NCBI RefSeq assembly: GCF_900636545.1
Contig: NZ_LR134290.1
Coordinates: forward strand, 4,092,001 to 4,156,000
DNA: 64,000 nucleotides
Direction of reading: 5' to 3'
Source of the DNA: Pseudomonas mendocina
GTDB taxonomy: Bacteria > Pseudomonadota > Gammaproteobacteria > Pseudomonadales > Pseudomonadaceae
A program made the translations under genes and the position numbers. Below, in pieces: positions 1 to 9,105 of the stretch (its first letter is position 1; each line of letters begins with the position of its first letter). The notes below the pieces were generated by a model. That model saw nothing but the letters and a program-made list of their open reading frames with translations. It was not told the DNA's origin and did no database searches.

Positions 1-636
1 CGCCACATAGAACATGTTGACCGGGATCAAACCCTCCTTGATCTCGGCACCTGGGCGTCGGAAAGCAGCCACATCAACAGGGTTGATGGCGTTGATGCCA
101 TTCTGGATGAAAGTACTCTCGCCCCAGCTCACAACCTGCTTACCCAAGCGTACAGAGCCGGGTTGATTGCCAATGGCATAGTTGTGATAGATGAAGGCAT
201 CGAGAATTTCGGCACCGGAAGACTGCGCGCCTTCTTTACGATTGCTGTCGCTGATGTCCTTGAACGGGCGACTTTCATCTTTCAGCTCGAAGTCATACCA
301 GTACTTCCCACGAACGAATACACCGGTATCGCCATATTTCAATTCGAGGTCATGGATACCCTTGAAGATTTTGGAGAAAGTCTCACCGCGTTTGAAGTTC
401 AGGTGACCATCATCCGAAGTTTGGGATAGACCACGACCACCATTGTTCACGCCGATGAGATCCTTGTCGGCTTTTTCGGTCGACCAGCTAGCACCAACGG
501 AGAGCTGCGAGTCGAACTGCCCTTCGATCTCACCGATATTGAAGGTCACGCCGAATGCCGGTGCGGCAAGGGTAGAGGCGAGGCTGACGGCAAGCGGCAG
601 TTTCGCCAGGCGCCAGTAGGGTGTTGTTTTTGTCAT
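1..636 (-). CDS. DUF1302 family outer-membrane protein, C-terminally truncated by the window edge
   Basis: The first 212 codons are present and the reading frame runs off position 1. An N-terminal signal-peptide-like segment (about residues 1-27) is followed by a stretch typical of DUF1302 proteins: an SVGASW motif near the mature start and a GKQVVSWGES...AINPVDVAAFRRPG block near the visible end. DUF1302 proteins are predicted outer-membrane barrels, often found beside lipid or steroid catabolism genes. The substrate is unknown. The ATG at 634-636 is the first Met before the signal peptide. The acyl-CoA ligase beside it on the same strand fits a lipid-related role, but that is inference. Confidence 0.8.
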   Translation of the reverse strand, partial: MTKTTPYWRLAKLPLAVSLASTLAAPAFGVTFNIGEIEGQFDSQLSVGASWSTEKADKDLIGVNNGGRGLSQTSDDGHLNFKRGETFSKIFKGIHDLELKYGDTGVFVRGKYWYDFELKDESRPFKDISDSNRKEGAQSSGAEILDAFIYHNYAIGNQPGSVRLGKQVVSWGESTFIQNGINAINPVDVAAFRRPGAEIKEGLIPVNMFYVA

Positions 637-853
637 CGACGCTACTCCATGTGTTTTTTGTTATGGATGCTTGGACTATAGCCAGCGGGTGGTACTGCTT
701 GATCCCTCGAAAGTGTGATTTGCAGCCCCCAGGCACTCTGGCTCGCAGGTTTCAGGCCCTGCCCCTAGCCAAGCATGGACGTGAAACAGCAATTAGCAAG
801 CCAAACGCTTGTTTGACTGACCAGTCACACCAACCAGCCAGTCAGTTCGCACC

Positions 854-2536
854 TCACAGCGTAGACAGGAACGCGCTGCCAGCCTCCTGCCACTGGGCGA
901 TTTCGACGCGGATGCGCTTCTTGTCCAGTTTGCCGACACTGGTCTTGGGAATTTCAGTAACAAGCGCGATCTGCGTGGGAATCGCCCACTTGTTGATGTG
1001 ACCCTGCTCGACGAAAGGCTTGAGGTGGTCCTTGAGCCCCTTGGCGTCCAATCCCTGCTCTTCACGCAGCACCAGCAATGCGAAAGGACGTTCGCCCCAC
1101 TGCGGGTCCGGCACACCCACCACCGCGACCTCACGCACCGTCGGATGTCGACTGATCAGGTCCTCCAGCTCCAGAGAGGAAATCCACTCGCCACCGGTCT
1201 TGATCACATCCTTGATGCGGTCACGAATTTCGATGAAGCCCATGCCGTCGATGGTCGCCACGTCGCCGGTATGCAGCCAGCCATGGGCCCAGAGCTCCTC
1301 GCCCTTTTCCGGCTCACGGAAATAGCCTTGGGTCAGCCAGGGCGCACGCAGCACCAGCTCGCCTTGCGATTCACCGTCGCTCGGCAGCAGCTTGCCATCG
1401 GCATCCATGATCGCGGCCTCCACCAGCGGTACCGGAATGCCGGCTTTGATTCGGTAAGTGGTGCGCTCGTCCTCGCTGCCGGCACGTAACTCTTCATTGA
1501 GGTAGGCACAGGAAATCAGCGGGCAGGTTTCGGACATCCCGTAGGCCGCAGTCAGCTGGATACCACGAGCCTTGGCCGCCTCGTAGAGGGCGCGATTCAG
1601 TGCGCTGCCGCCGATGATCATCTTCATGCCGCCAAAATCATGGCCCTGCGCACCGGGTGCTCCCAGCACCATCTGCAAAATGGTCGGGACGCAGTGGGAG
1701 AAGTTGACCTTCTCCTCCTTGATCAGCCGGCAAAGCATGTCCGGTTCGTAGCGACCGGGGTACACCTGCTTGACCCCGAGCATGGTGGCCACGTACGGCA
1801 CGCCCCAGGCATGCACATGGAACATAGGCGTGATCGGCATGTAGACATCGTCATTGCCCAACAGGCGAATGCTGTCCAGTCCTCCCATGGTGGTGGCCAT
1901 GGACATGGTGTGCAGCACCAGTTGCCGATGGGTGAAGTAAACCCCCTTGGGGTTGCCGGTGGTGCCGGTGGTATAGAAGGTGGTAGCGACCGAGTTCTCG
2001 TCGAAATCGGCGAAGTCGTAGTGTGGGCTCGCCGCCGCCAGCAGGCTCTCGTACTCGCCGACCAGGCTCGGCAACTCGGCACTCTTGTCCTCACCATCGC
2101 TCAGCAGCAGGGTTTTCTCCACCGTGGTCAGTTGACCGGCAATACCGTTGTACAGCGGCACGAACTCGCTGTTGACCAGTACGAAGCGGTCTTCGGCGTG
2201 ATTCATGGTGTAGAGGATCTGATCCGGTGACAGGCGAATGTTGATGGTGTGCAGCACCGCGCCGAGCATGGGAATGGCGAACATGCACTCGAGATAGCGG
2301 TGGCTGTCCCAATCCATCACTGCCACGGTATCACCAGCCTTGACCCCGGCCTCACTGAGCACGTTGGCCAGACGCGCGACCCGCTCGTTGAAAGTCGCAT
2401 AGCTGTAGCGCAGCTTGTCGCGATAGACGATTTCACGGGTCTTCTCGTAGCGACTACCGGAGAGCAGTAGGCGCTTGATGAGCAGCGGATAGGCGTGAGC
2501 GTTTTCGGCGGAGGGGATCAGTCGGGTCTGCAGCAT
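854..2536 (-). CDS. Medium/long-chain fatty acid--CoA ligase (AlkK-like AMP-forming synthetase)
   Basis: A 560-aa member of the ANL adenylating superfamily. It activates fatty acids to acyl-CoA through an acyl-AMP. The P-loop-like motif TGTTGNPKGV lies at about residues 190-199. The AYGMSET motif, the TGDVA motif with its ribose-binding Asp, and a C-terminal GKLDKK catalytic-lysine segment are all visible. The family resemblance is to AlkK-type medium-chain ligases. The ATG at 2536 is chosen because AAGGTGA lies 5 nt upstream; the frame is open to 2554 but that start lacks a good RBS. It is divergent from the thiolase gene, so the pair could act together in beta-oxidation. Confidence 0.9.
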   Translation of the reverse strand: MLQTRLIPSAENAHAYPLLIKRLLLSGSRYEKTREIVYRDKLRYSYATFNERVARLANVLSEAGVKAGDTVAVMDWDSHRYLECMFAIPMLGAVLHTINIRLSPDQILYTMNHAEDRFVLVNSEFVPLYNGIAGQLTTVEKTLLLSDGEDKSAELPSLVGEYESLLAAASPHYDFADFDENSVATTFYTTGTTGNPKGVYFTHRQLVLHTMSMATTMGGLDSIRLLGNDDVYMPITPMFHVHAWGVPYVATMLGVKQVYPGRYEPDMLCRLIKEEKVNFSHCVPTILQMVLGAPGAQGHDFGGMKMIIGGSALNRALYEAAKARGIQLTAAYGMSETCPLISCAYLNEELRAGSEDERTTYRIKAGIPVPLVEAAIMDADGKLLPSDGESQGELVLRAPWLTQGYFREPEKGEELWAHGWLHTGDVATIDGMGFIEIRDRIKDVIKTGGEWISSLELEDLISRHPTVREVAVVGVPDPQWGERPFALLVLREEQGLDAKGLKDHLKPFVEQGHINKWAIPTQIALVTEIPKTSVGKLDKKRIRVEIAQWQEAGSAFLSTL

Positions 2537-2725
2537 GAAATCACCTTGAGGCACGCTAGAAATTGGTATGCAGCGACTCTAGAGCGGCTCGCGCAGCGCT
2601 CAATCAGCCCAAAGAATGATTTGCCACGTGACTCTATGGCCACTTTTGGTCACAGGTTAGAATCGATCCAACCGGCCAGTTCTGAAGCAGGCTGAACCGA
2701 ACCACTCTCTCGTTCGAGGTAACAC

Positions 2726-3901
2726 ATGTCCGATATCGTCATCGTCAGCGGCGCCCGTACGCCGATGGGCGGCTTTCAAGGCAGTCTGGCCAGCGTGCCT
2801 GCCGTCGAGCTGGGCGCTGCCGCCATTCGCGAAGCGATCAAGCGCGCCGGTATCGAGCCGGCCGACGTACAGGAAGTAATCATGGGCTGCGTGCTGCCCG
2901 CCGGCCTCAAGCAAGGCCCGGCGCGCCAGGCGTCGCTCAATGCCGGCCTGCCAGCCGCCACGGGCTGCACCACCATCAACAAGCTGTGCGGTTCGGGCAT
3001 GAAGGCGGTGATGATGGCCTTCGACTCGCTGAAGGCCGGTAGCAACCAGGTCATGATCGCCGGCGGCATGGAAAGCATGTCCAACGCGCCCTATGTGCTG
3101 GAAAAGGCCCGCACCGGTCTACGCATGGGACATGCCGAGATCAAGGATCATATGTTCCTCGACGGGCTGGAAGATGCTCGCACCGGACGCCTTATGGGCT
3201 CCTTCGCCCAGGAGACGGCCGACACCTACGGCATCACTCGCGAAGAGATGGATGCCTATGCCATCGAGTCGCTCAAGCGCGCCCAAACCGCGATCAAGGA
3301 CGGCTCGCTGGACGCGGAGATCGTCCCGATCACCGTCACGTCGCGCAAGGGCGAGGTGGTGGTCAAGGATGACGAGCAGCCGCTGACTGCCAATCTGGGC
3401 AAGATTCCCACGCTAAAGCCGGCCTTCAAGAAGGACGGCACCATCACCGCGGCCAACGCCAGCTCGATCTCCGACGGTGCCAGCGCCCTGCTGCTGATGA
3501 CCGCAGATGAAGCGGCCAGGCGCGCTCTCAAACCAGTCGCCAAGGTCGTTGCCCACGCGACTCAAAGCCAGGACCCGAGCGAGTTCACCCTGGCCCCCAT
3601 CGGAGCCATGAGCAACCTGTTGAAAAAGACCGGCTGGAGCAAGGACGAGATCGACCTGTTCGAGATCAATGAAGCTTTCGCCATGGTGACCATGCTGGCC
3701 ATGCGCGAGCACGGCCTGGACCATGCCAAGGTCAACGTGTTCGGCGGCGCCTGCGCTCAGGGGCATCCAGTCGGCTCAACCGGCTCGCGGATCATCCTCA
3801 CCCTGATCAACGCCCTGCAGAAGAGGGGCGGCAAGCGCGGCATCGCATCACTGTGCATCGGTGGAGGCGAAGCGACAGCGATAGCCATAGAACTGTTGTA
3901 A
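2726..3901 (+). CDS. Acetyl-CoA C-acyltransferase (thiolase)
   Basis: A 391-aa thiolase that condenses or cleaves (aceto)acetyl-CoA. The acyl-accepting Cys88 sits in NKLCGSGMKAV, the NEAFA motif is present, His347 is in GHPVGSTG, and the second catalytic Cys377 is in SLCIGGG. Length and motifs match acetyl-CoA acetyltransferases (AtoB/PhaA class). The RBS is GAGGT, 5-6 nt before the ATG. It is divergent from an acyl-CoA ligase and ends just before a strong terminator. Whether it serves degradation or acetoacetyl-CoA synthesis cannot be decided from sequence. Confidence 0.93.
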   Translation: MSDIVIVSGARTPMGGFQGSLASVPAVELGAAAIREAIKRAGIEPADVQEVIMGCVLPAGLKQGPARQASLNAGLPAATGCTTINKLCGSGMKAVMMAFDSLKAGSNQVMIAGGMESMSNAPYVLEKARTGLRMGHAEIKDHMFLDGLEDARTGRLMGSFAQETADTYGITREEMDAYAIESLKRAQTAIKDGSLDAEIVPITVTSRKGEVVVKDDEQPLTANLGKIPTLKPAFKKDGTITAANASSISDGASALLLMTADEAARRALKPVAKVVAHATQSQDPSEFTLAPIGAMSNLLKKTGWSKDEIDLFEINEAFAMVTMLAMREHGLDHAKVNVFGGACAQGHPVGSTGSRIILTLINALQKRGGKRGIASLCIGGGEATAIAIELL

Positions 3902-3915
3902 CACTGTCCTTCATG

Positions 3916-3944
3916 AAAGAGCCCCGCAACTGCGGGGCTCTTTC
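3916..3944. terminator. Bidirectional Rho-independent terminator
   Basis: A perfect stem with arms AGAGCCCCGCA and TGCGGGGCTCT, flanked by A and T runs. It lies between the convergent thiolase and LysE-family genes and could serve both. Confidence 0.88.
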
Positions 3945-3946
3945 GT

Positions 3947-4576
3947 TTAGCGCATCTCGCTCATCGCCAGCTTCACACCGATTCCCACCAGCACCGCGCC
4001 CATCAGTCGGTCGAACCAGTGCCCCATGCGGGCAAAGCCGGCGCGCACGCGCTGCTGGCTGAACAGCCAGGCCACCAGGCAGAACCAGAACGCCGTCGCC
4101 AGCGCCAGATAAAGGCCGTAACCGGCCTGCACCGCCACTGGCGTATGCGGATTGATCACTACGGTGAACAGCGACAGGAAGAACAGCGTTGCCTTGGGGT
4201 TGAGCCCGTTGGTGATGAACCCGGTGACGAAGGCACCACGACCGCTGCGCTCGCCTGCTGCCAGGTTCAGCTCGGCACTGGCCGGATCGGCCGGTCGCGC
4301 GCGCAGCGCCTTGATGCCGATATACAACAGATAAGCCGCCGCCAGCCATTTCAGCGCGTTGAACAGGACAATGGACTGCGACACGATCAGGCCGATACCG
4401 AGCAACGAATAAGTAACGTGGACCAGAATCCCGGTGCCTACACCAAAAGCGGTGAACAACCCGGCGCGCCGACCGTAGCCGACGCTCTCGCGCACGACGA
4501 TGGCGAAATCCGGCCCAGGACTGGCCACTGCCAGCAGGTGAATCAGGGCAACAGTGAGAAATTCACTCCAGTACAT
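3947..4576 (-). CDS. LysE/RhtB family amino-acid exporter
   Basis: A 209-aa inner-membrane protein with about six hydrophobic segments. The N-terminal motif ASPGPDFAIVVRESV and the internal GFITNGLNPKATLFF are hallmarks of the RhtB/LysE family, which exports amino acids such as homoserine or threonine by proton antiport. Substrate is not predictable. The gene is divergent from the 2-hydroxyacid dehydrogenase and convergent with the thiolase. Confidence 0.9.
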   Translation of the reverse strand: MYWSEFLTVALIHLLAVASPGPDFAIVVRESVGYGRRAGLFTAFGVGTGILVHVTYSLLGIGLIVSQSIVLFNALKWLAAAYLLYIGIKALRARPADPASAELNLAAGERSGRGAFVTGFITNGLNPKATLFFLSLFTVVINPHTPVAVQAGYGLYLALATAFWFCLVAWLFSQQRVRAGFARMGHWFDRLMGAVLVGIGVKLAMSEMR

Positions 4577-4655
4577 GGCGGCTCCGCATCAACGGTGAAG
4601 GTCTGGTAGGCTCGCCAATCTACTCTTGCGACCCACCTGCGAAAAGGTACAGCTG

Positions 4656-5621
4656 ATGAGCAACAGCCTCCGCGCCGTCTTCCTCGACCACGCCTCCCTC
4701 GACCTTGGCGACCTCGATATGCAACCGCTGCATCAGGCGTTCGCCGAGCTGACCCTGCACGCGCACACGCGTCCGGATCAGGTCGCCGAACGCCTGCAAG
4801 GCGCTCAGGTCGCCATCAGCAACAAGGTGCCGCTGGACGCTGCCACCTTCGCGGCCTGCCCCGAGCTGAAGCTGGTGCTGGTGGCTGCCACGGGCACCAA
4901 TAATATTGATCTGAAGGCAGCCAGCGCTCATGGCGTAACCGTCTGCAACTGTCAGGGCTACGGCACACCATCGGTTGCGCAGCACACCCTGATGCTGTTG
5001 CTGGCGCTGGCCACACGCCTGCCCGACTACCAGCGCGATATCGCCGCGGGCCGCTGGCAGCAAGCCAGCCAGTTCTGCCTGCTCGATCACCCCATCGTCG
5101 AGCTCGAAGGCAAGACCCTGGGCATGCTCGGCCATGGCGAACTGGGCGGCGCCGTTGCCCGCCTGGCAGAAGCCTTCGGCATGCGCGTGCTGCTCGGCCA
5201 GTTGCCTGGCCGCCCGGCGCGCGCCGATCGCCTGCCACTGCACGAACTGTTGCCACAGGTCGATGCACTGACCCTGCACTGCCCGCTCAACGAGCAGACG
5301 CGCAACATGATTGGTGCGCAGGAGTTGGCGCTGATGAAACCCCGCGCGTTCCTGATCAACACCGCTCGTGGCGGCCTGATCGACGAACAGGCACTGGCCG
5401 ATACGCTGCGCCGCGGCCATCTCGGCGGAGCAGCCACTGACGTACTGCTGCAAGAGCCTCCGAAGGACGGCAATCCGCTGCTGGCCACAGACATTCCGCG
5501 CCTGATCATCACCCCGCACAGCGCCTGGGGCAGCCAGGAAGCCCGCCAGCGCATCGTCGGGCAGATGGTCGAGAACGCAGCCGGCTTCTTCGCCGGTGCG
5601 CCGCTGCGAGTCGTCGGGTAA
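4656..5621 (+). CDS. D-2-hydroxyacid dehydrogenase (NAD(P)-dependent, glycerate dehydrogenase-like)
   Basis: A 321-aa protein with the D-isomer 2-hydroxyacid dehydrogenase fold. The nucleotide-binding GHGELGG loop is in the middle. The catalytic Arg lies in INTARGG, the Glu near LLQEPP and the His in ITPHSAWGS. It reduces a 2-keto acid or oxidises the D-hydroxy acid (glycerate/hydroxypyruvate type is likely). The ATG at 4656 is preferred over an upstream in-frame TTG because AAGG lies about 9 nt before it. The next gene, rsmC, begins 30 nt downstream, so they may be co-transcribed. Confidence 0.9.
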   Translation: MSNSLRAVFLDHASLDLGDLDMQPLHQAFAELTLHAHTRPDQVAERLQGAQVAISNKVPLDAATFAACPELKLVLVAATGTNNIDLKAASAHGVTVCNCQGYGTPSVAQHTLMLLLALATRLPDYQRDIAAGRWQQASQFCLLDHPIVELEGKTLGMLGHGELGGAVARLAEAFGMRVLLGQLPGRPARADRLPLHELLPQVDALTLHCPLNEQTRNMIGAQELALMKPRAFLINTARGGLIDEQALADTLRRGHLGGAATDVLLQEPPKDGNPLLATDIPRLIITPHSAWGSQEARQRIVGQMVENAAGFFAGAPLRVVG

Positions 5622-5651
5622 GCTGCGCAGCTTTTTCAGGCAGGTACCACC

Positions 5652-6647
5652 ATGGATGCACGAAGCGAAGTACTCCTGCGCCAGGCCGAGCTATTCGAAG
5701 GCGAGTTGCTGTTGGCTGGCCTGCCAGCCGACGATCTGCTCGGTGCGTTGCCACAGGCGAGAGGCTGGAACTGGCATGCCGGTGATCAGGCGCTGCTCTC
5801 GACGCGCTTTGCCGACCGCAGCCACTTCGGCACGCAGATGGCAGAAGGTGACTACCGCGCCGCCGTGCTGTTCCTGCCCAAGTCGCGTGAACTGACCGAT
5901 TACCTTCTGCAAGCCCTGGCATCGCGCCTGGCCGGCAAACCGCTGTACCTGGTCGGAGAAAAGCGTGGCGGTATCGAACGCGCATCGAAACAATTGGCCG
6001 CCTATGGCAAGCCACGCAAGATCGACAGCGCGCGGCATTGCCAGCTCTGGTGCGTCGAGGTAGAGCAGGCGCCGCCCGCCCCCGACCTGCATGCCTTGGC
6101 ACAAAGTTATTCACTGCAGTTGGCCGACGATGCACTGGAGATCGTTACTCTGCCCGGCGTTTTCGCCCACGGCCGACTCGACCGCGGTAGCGCGCTGCTG
6201 CTCGAACATCTGGATGAACTGCCTAACGGCCACATACTGGACTTCGGCTGCGGTGCTGGCGTGCTCGGCGCCGCACTCAAACGACGCTATCCAGACAGCG
6301 AGCTGAGCCTGCTGGATGTCGACGCCTTCGCACTGGAGAGCAGCCGCCTGACCCTCGCACGCAACGGCCTTTCAGCCAACCTGATCGCCGGTATCGGAAT
6401 CGAGTCGGCACCAGAAGGATTGAGCGCCATCGTCAGCAACCCGCCGTTTCATCAAGGCGTGCACACCGACTACCAAGCCAGTGAGAACCTGCTGAGCCAG
6501 GCAGCCCAACACTTGATAAAAGGTGGCGAACTGCGCCTGGTGGCCAACAGCTTCCTCAAATACCCGCCATTGATCGAGCGTCATCTCGGCCCCTGCCGCA
6601 CCCTGGCCGAGGCAGAGGGTTTTCGCATCTACAGTGCACGCCGCTGA
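5652..6647 (+). CDS. rsmC: 16S rRNA (guanine(1207)-N2)-methyltransferase RsmC
   Basis: A 331-aa SAM-dependent methyltransferase with the two-domain RsmC layout: a degenerate N-terminal methyltransferase-like half and an active C-terminal half. The SAM-binding motif [11 protein letters not shown] spans about residues 196-206. The catalytic NPPF motif is at 263-266, followed by HQGVHTDY. It modifies G1207 of 16S rRNA in the 30S subunit. It ends shortly before the Mn riboswitch leader of the next gene. Confidence 0.95.
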   Translation: MDARSEVLLRQAELFEGELLLAGLPADDLLGALPQARGWNWHAGDQALLSTRFADRSHFGTQMAEGDYRAAVLFLPKSRELTDYLLQALASRLAGKPLYLVGEKRGGIERASKQLAAYGKPRKIDSARHCQLWCVEVEQAPPAPDLHALAQSYSLQLADDALEIVTLPGVFAHGRLDRGSALLLEHLDELPNGHILDFGCGAGVLGAALKRRYPDSELSLLDVDAFALESSRLTLARNGLSANLIAGIGIESAPEGLSAIVSNPPFHQGVHTDYQASENLLSQAAQHLIKGGELRLVANSFLKYPPLIERHLGPCRTLAEAEGFRIYSARR

Positions 6648-6689
6648 ATTGGGCTTGCCCACAACACAACGCTTGGGCACAATTGCGCC

Positions 6690-6878
6690 CGTCCTAGGGG
6701 AGTAGTCTCCCGCGAGCGCCCTGCTCGCCCGGCATGCGTCAACACACTTGCTCCGCAGAGCATGGCGCATGCGACCCAAGGCCTTCATAGAGAGGCCTGA
6801 GGTTTGACAAGACCTATGACACGCACAACCTCACCCGGGGCGGGAAGGTCGTTCGTGTCATAAGCCGTGTCGACCCGC
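6690..6878 (+). promoter_or_regulatory. yybP-ykoY manganese riboswitch
   Basis: The leader between rsmC and the UPF0016 gene carries the hallmark 5' segment AGGGGAGTAG...CTCCCGCGAGC and the 3' segment CACCCGGGGCGGGAAGGTCG, separated by paired arms. This is the layout of the yybP-ykoY (Mn2+-sensing) aptamer. It lies directly upstream of a UPF0016/Gdt1 cation exporter, the classical partner gene. Mn2+ binding is expected to turn expression on. Exact aptamer ends are approximate. Confidence 0.88.
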
Positions 6879-6895
6879 CCCCTTTAGGAAACCTG

Positions 6896-7480
6896 ATGCT
6901 GGAATCCCTGTTCGTCCCCACCCTCATCGTTGCGCTCGCTGAAATCGGCGACAAGACGCAGCTGCTCGCCCTGCTCCTGGCCGCACGCTTTCGCCGCCCC
7001 TGGCCAATCATCTGGGGCATCGTCGTCGCCACGATGGCCAACCACTTCGCAGCAGGCGCCATCGGCAACTGGGTCGCTGGTTTTTTCTCTCCTGCGACAC
7101 TCAGCTGGATTCTCGCTGCGAGCTTCGTCGCCGTGGCGGCCTGGACGCTGGTGCCGGACAAGCTGGATGAGGACGAAGAATCGAGTCTGAAGAAATACGG
7201 TCCCTTCCTTACCACGCTGATCGCTTTCTTCCTTGCCGAAATGGGCGACAAGACTCAGGTCGCGACCGTGATGCTGGCAGCGCAGTATCCGCACTTCATC
7301 CTGGTGGTGATCGGCACCACGCTAGGCATGCTGCTGGCCAACGTGCCCGTGGTACTGGCGGGGAACTTCGCTGCCGAGCGCCTGCCACTGACACTGATTC
7401 GTCGGCTGGCAGCCTGCGCCTTCGCGGCCTTGGCAGTCTATGCGGGCTACCAGGCGATGAAGTTGAGCGGCCTGACCTGA
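6896..7480 (+). CDS. UPF0016/Gdt1 (TMEM165) family manganese/cation exporter
   Basis: A 194-aa membrane protein with two homologous halves, each carrying the family signature E-x-G-D-K-T: EIGDKT at residues 16-21 and EMGDKT at 115-120. The halves are joined by a hydrophilic, acidic linker (about 86-100). Six hydrophobic segments are visible. The family exports Mn2+ (or Ca2+) in exchange for H+. The Mn2+ riboswitch immediately upstream supports a manganese-efflux role. Confidence 0.93.
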   Translation: MLESLFVPTLIVALAEIGDKTQLLALLLAARFRRPWPIIWGIVVATMANHFAAGAIGNWVAGFFSPATLSWILAASFVAVAAWTLVPDKLDEDEESSLKKYGPFLTTLIAFFLAEMGDKTQVATVMLAAQYPHFILVVIGTTLGMLLANVPVVLAGNFAAERLPLTLIRRLAACAFAALAVYAGYQAMKLSGLT

Positions 7481-7589
7481 CACATCCATGACGCCAGCAA
7501 ACTGGCATTTCAGCCAATTCCAGCCCCCTCCTGCCTGCTGCTACAGTTCGCGCCAGTCACATGGTTCGCAGCAGAGTCAGGAGAGCGAC

Positions 7590-8033
7590 ATGTCATTGGA
7601 TGATCGCAAGAGGGTGGTGTGCCAGCATATCGACCTTGTCTGGAACAAGGGCCGTCTGGCACTGGGCGAGCAACTGCACAGTAGTGATTTTCTCTACAAG
7701 AGCTCGTTCGTTGGCCACCCTCTCGACAGCGCCGCGTTTTCCCGCATGGTGCAGGACATTCGCCACGCCATGCCGGATCTGCAGGTGGTGGTCGAGGAGT
7801 GCATCGCCGAAGGCTACAAGGTGATGACCTGGAGCACCCTGATCGGCACCATTCAGAAACCTGCACTGGGCTACCCGCCCAGCGACAGAGTGCTGAGCAT
7901 TTCCGCCATGGCCTACTGGAAACTCACGCCCGGCAACGAAATCCAGGAAATCTGCACCCTGTTCGACATGGAAAGCTTCCGTGCTCAACTGGGCATGCAA
8001 AACCGCCCACTCGCCGAAACAGCTCAGCTCTGA
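7590..8033 (+). CDS. SnoaL-like/ester cyclase family protein (NTF2 fold)
   Basis: A 147-aa protein with the SnoaL-like polyketide-cyclase pattern: an N-terminal helix (IDLVWNKGR), then FSRMVQDIRHAMPDLQVVVEE and a C-terminal SISAMAYWKLTPGNEIQEI strand. These NTF2-like proteins bind small hydrophobic ligands; no specific reaction can be assigned. The ATG at 7590 is preceded by AGGAG with 6-nt spacing. An upstream in-frame extension lacks an RBS and is unlikely. It ends at a strong bidirectional terminator. Confidence 0.75.
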   Translation: MSLDDRKRVVCQHIDLVWNKGRLALGEQLHSSDFLYKSSFVGHPLDSAAFSRMVQDIRHAMPDLQVVVEECIAEGYKVMTWSTLIGTIQKPALGYPPSDRVLSISAMAYWKLTPGNEIQEICTLFDMESFRAQLGMQNRPLAETAQL

Positions 8034-8036
8034 AAC

Positions 8037-8075
8037 GAAAACGGCGTGTCGTGGACCTCACGACACGCCGTTTTC
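8037..8075. terminator. Bidirectional Rho-independent terminator
   Basis: A 17-bp perfect stem, arms GAAAACGGCGTGTCGTG and its complement, with a 5-nt loop and A/T runs on both sides. It separates the SnoaL-like gene from the convergent M48 peptidase gene. Confidence 0.92.
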
Positions 8076-8089
8076 TTCGACCTTGCGAT

Positions 8090-8911
8090 TCAACGCCCAG
8101 CCTTGGCCTGCTCGTAAAGCGGCATCACCTTGGGGATTGCCGCCTGCAATGAGGCGATTCGACTGCTGGAGGCCGGGTGGGTACTCATGAACTCGGGCGG
8201 CGCATTGCCGCCAGCAGCTTCCATCTTCTGCCACAAACTGATGGCTGCATTCGGGTTGTACCCCGCACGAGCCGCCAGCTCCAGGCCGATCAGGTCGGCC
8301 TCATTCTCGTTACTGCGGCTATTGGGCAAAGTCAGGCTGTACTGCACCACGGTATCGGCCAGCGCCATGCCGCTCTCGCCGAGACCAAGCAGCGCGCCAG
8401 CGCCCTGCTTGGCGACCTGGATGCCATAGGCCTTGGACATCGCCTCACGGCTGTGTTCGCGTAGGGCGTGCGCCATCTCATGGCCCATGATCGCGGCGAT
8501 TTCGTCATCAGTGAGTTTCAGTTGCTCGATGATGCCGCTGTAGAAAATGATCTTTCCGCCCGGGCCACAGTTGGCATTGAGCTCAGGACTCTTGATCAGG
8601 TTGACCTCCCATTGCCAGTTGGCAGCATCCGGGCGAAAACGCGGCGCCTGCGGAATCAGGCGACCAGCGACAGTCTGCAGTCGCTTGGCATTGGCACTGG
8701 TCTTGTCCAGAGCGCCCTTGCTTGATGCTTCGCTCAGCGTCTGCTGATAGGACTGCGCATACATCTGATTGACTTCTTCGGCTGACAGCATGCTGAACAT
8801 GTACTGCTTGCGCTCTACGCCAACCGCTCCGCCGCTGGTTGTATTGACTGCCTGACAACCGGCCAACAGCAGCGCGGCCGTCAGACCACCCAGATAAAGA
8901 ACCTTGCTCAT
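8090..8911 (-). CDS. M48 family metallopeptidase, lipoprotein (BepA/LoiP-like)
   Basis: A 273-aa zinc protease of the M48 family. The signal peptide ends in the lipobox LLAGC (lipid-attached Cys19), so it is a periplasmic lipoprotein. The zinc motif HEMAH is at 144-148 and the downstream NENEAD segment (about 201-206) supplies the third ligand. Such proteins act in outer-membrane protein quality control. The ATG at 8911 has AGGAGA about 8 nt upstream. The longer open frame to 8977 would bury the signal peptide. Confidence 0.92.
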   Translation of the reverse strand: MSKVLYLGGLTAALLLAGCQAVNTTSGGAVGVERKQYMFSMLSAEEVNQMYAQSYQQTLSEASSKGALDKTSANAKRLQTVAGRLIPQAPRFRPDAANWQWEVNLIKSPELNANCGPGGKIIFYSGIIEQLKLTDDEIAAIMGHEMAHALREHSREAMSKAYGIQVAKQGAGALLGLGESGMALADTVVQYSLTLPNSRSNENEADLIGLELAARAGYNPNAAISLWQKMEAAGGNAPPEFMSTHPASSSRIASLQAAIPKVMPLYEQAKAGR

Positions 8912-9105
8912 CGAGCCATCTCCTTGAATCGGACGCACTATGCTAGGCCGCCCCCGCAGCGCGGGCAACAGCGCCACTTGCGCAATAGCCGTGCGCCATC
9001 TTTGCTGAATACGACACCCGCCTGTTTGTTAGCACCAGCCCATTAAGGTTTGACCTGCCACCGCCGATAGCCCGTGGCAGGCGCATTTTGCGCCCGGGAG
9101 CCCCC

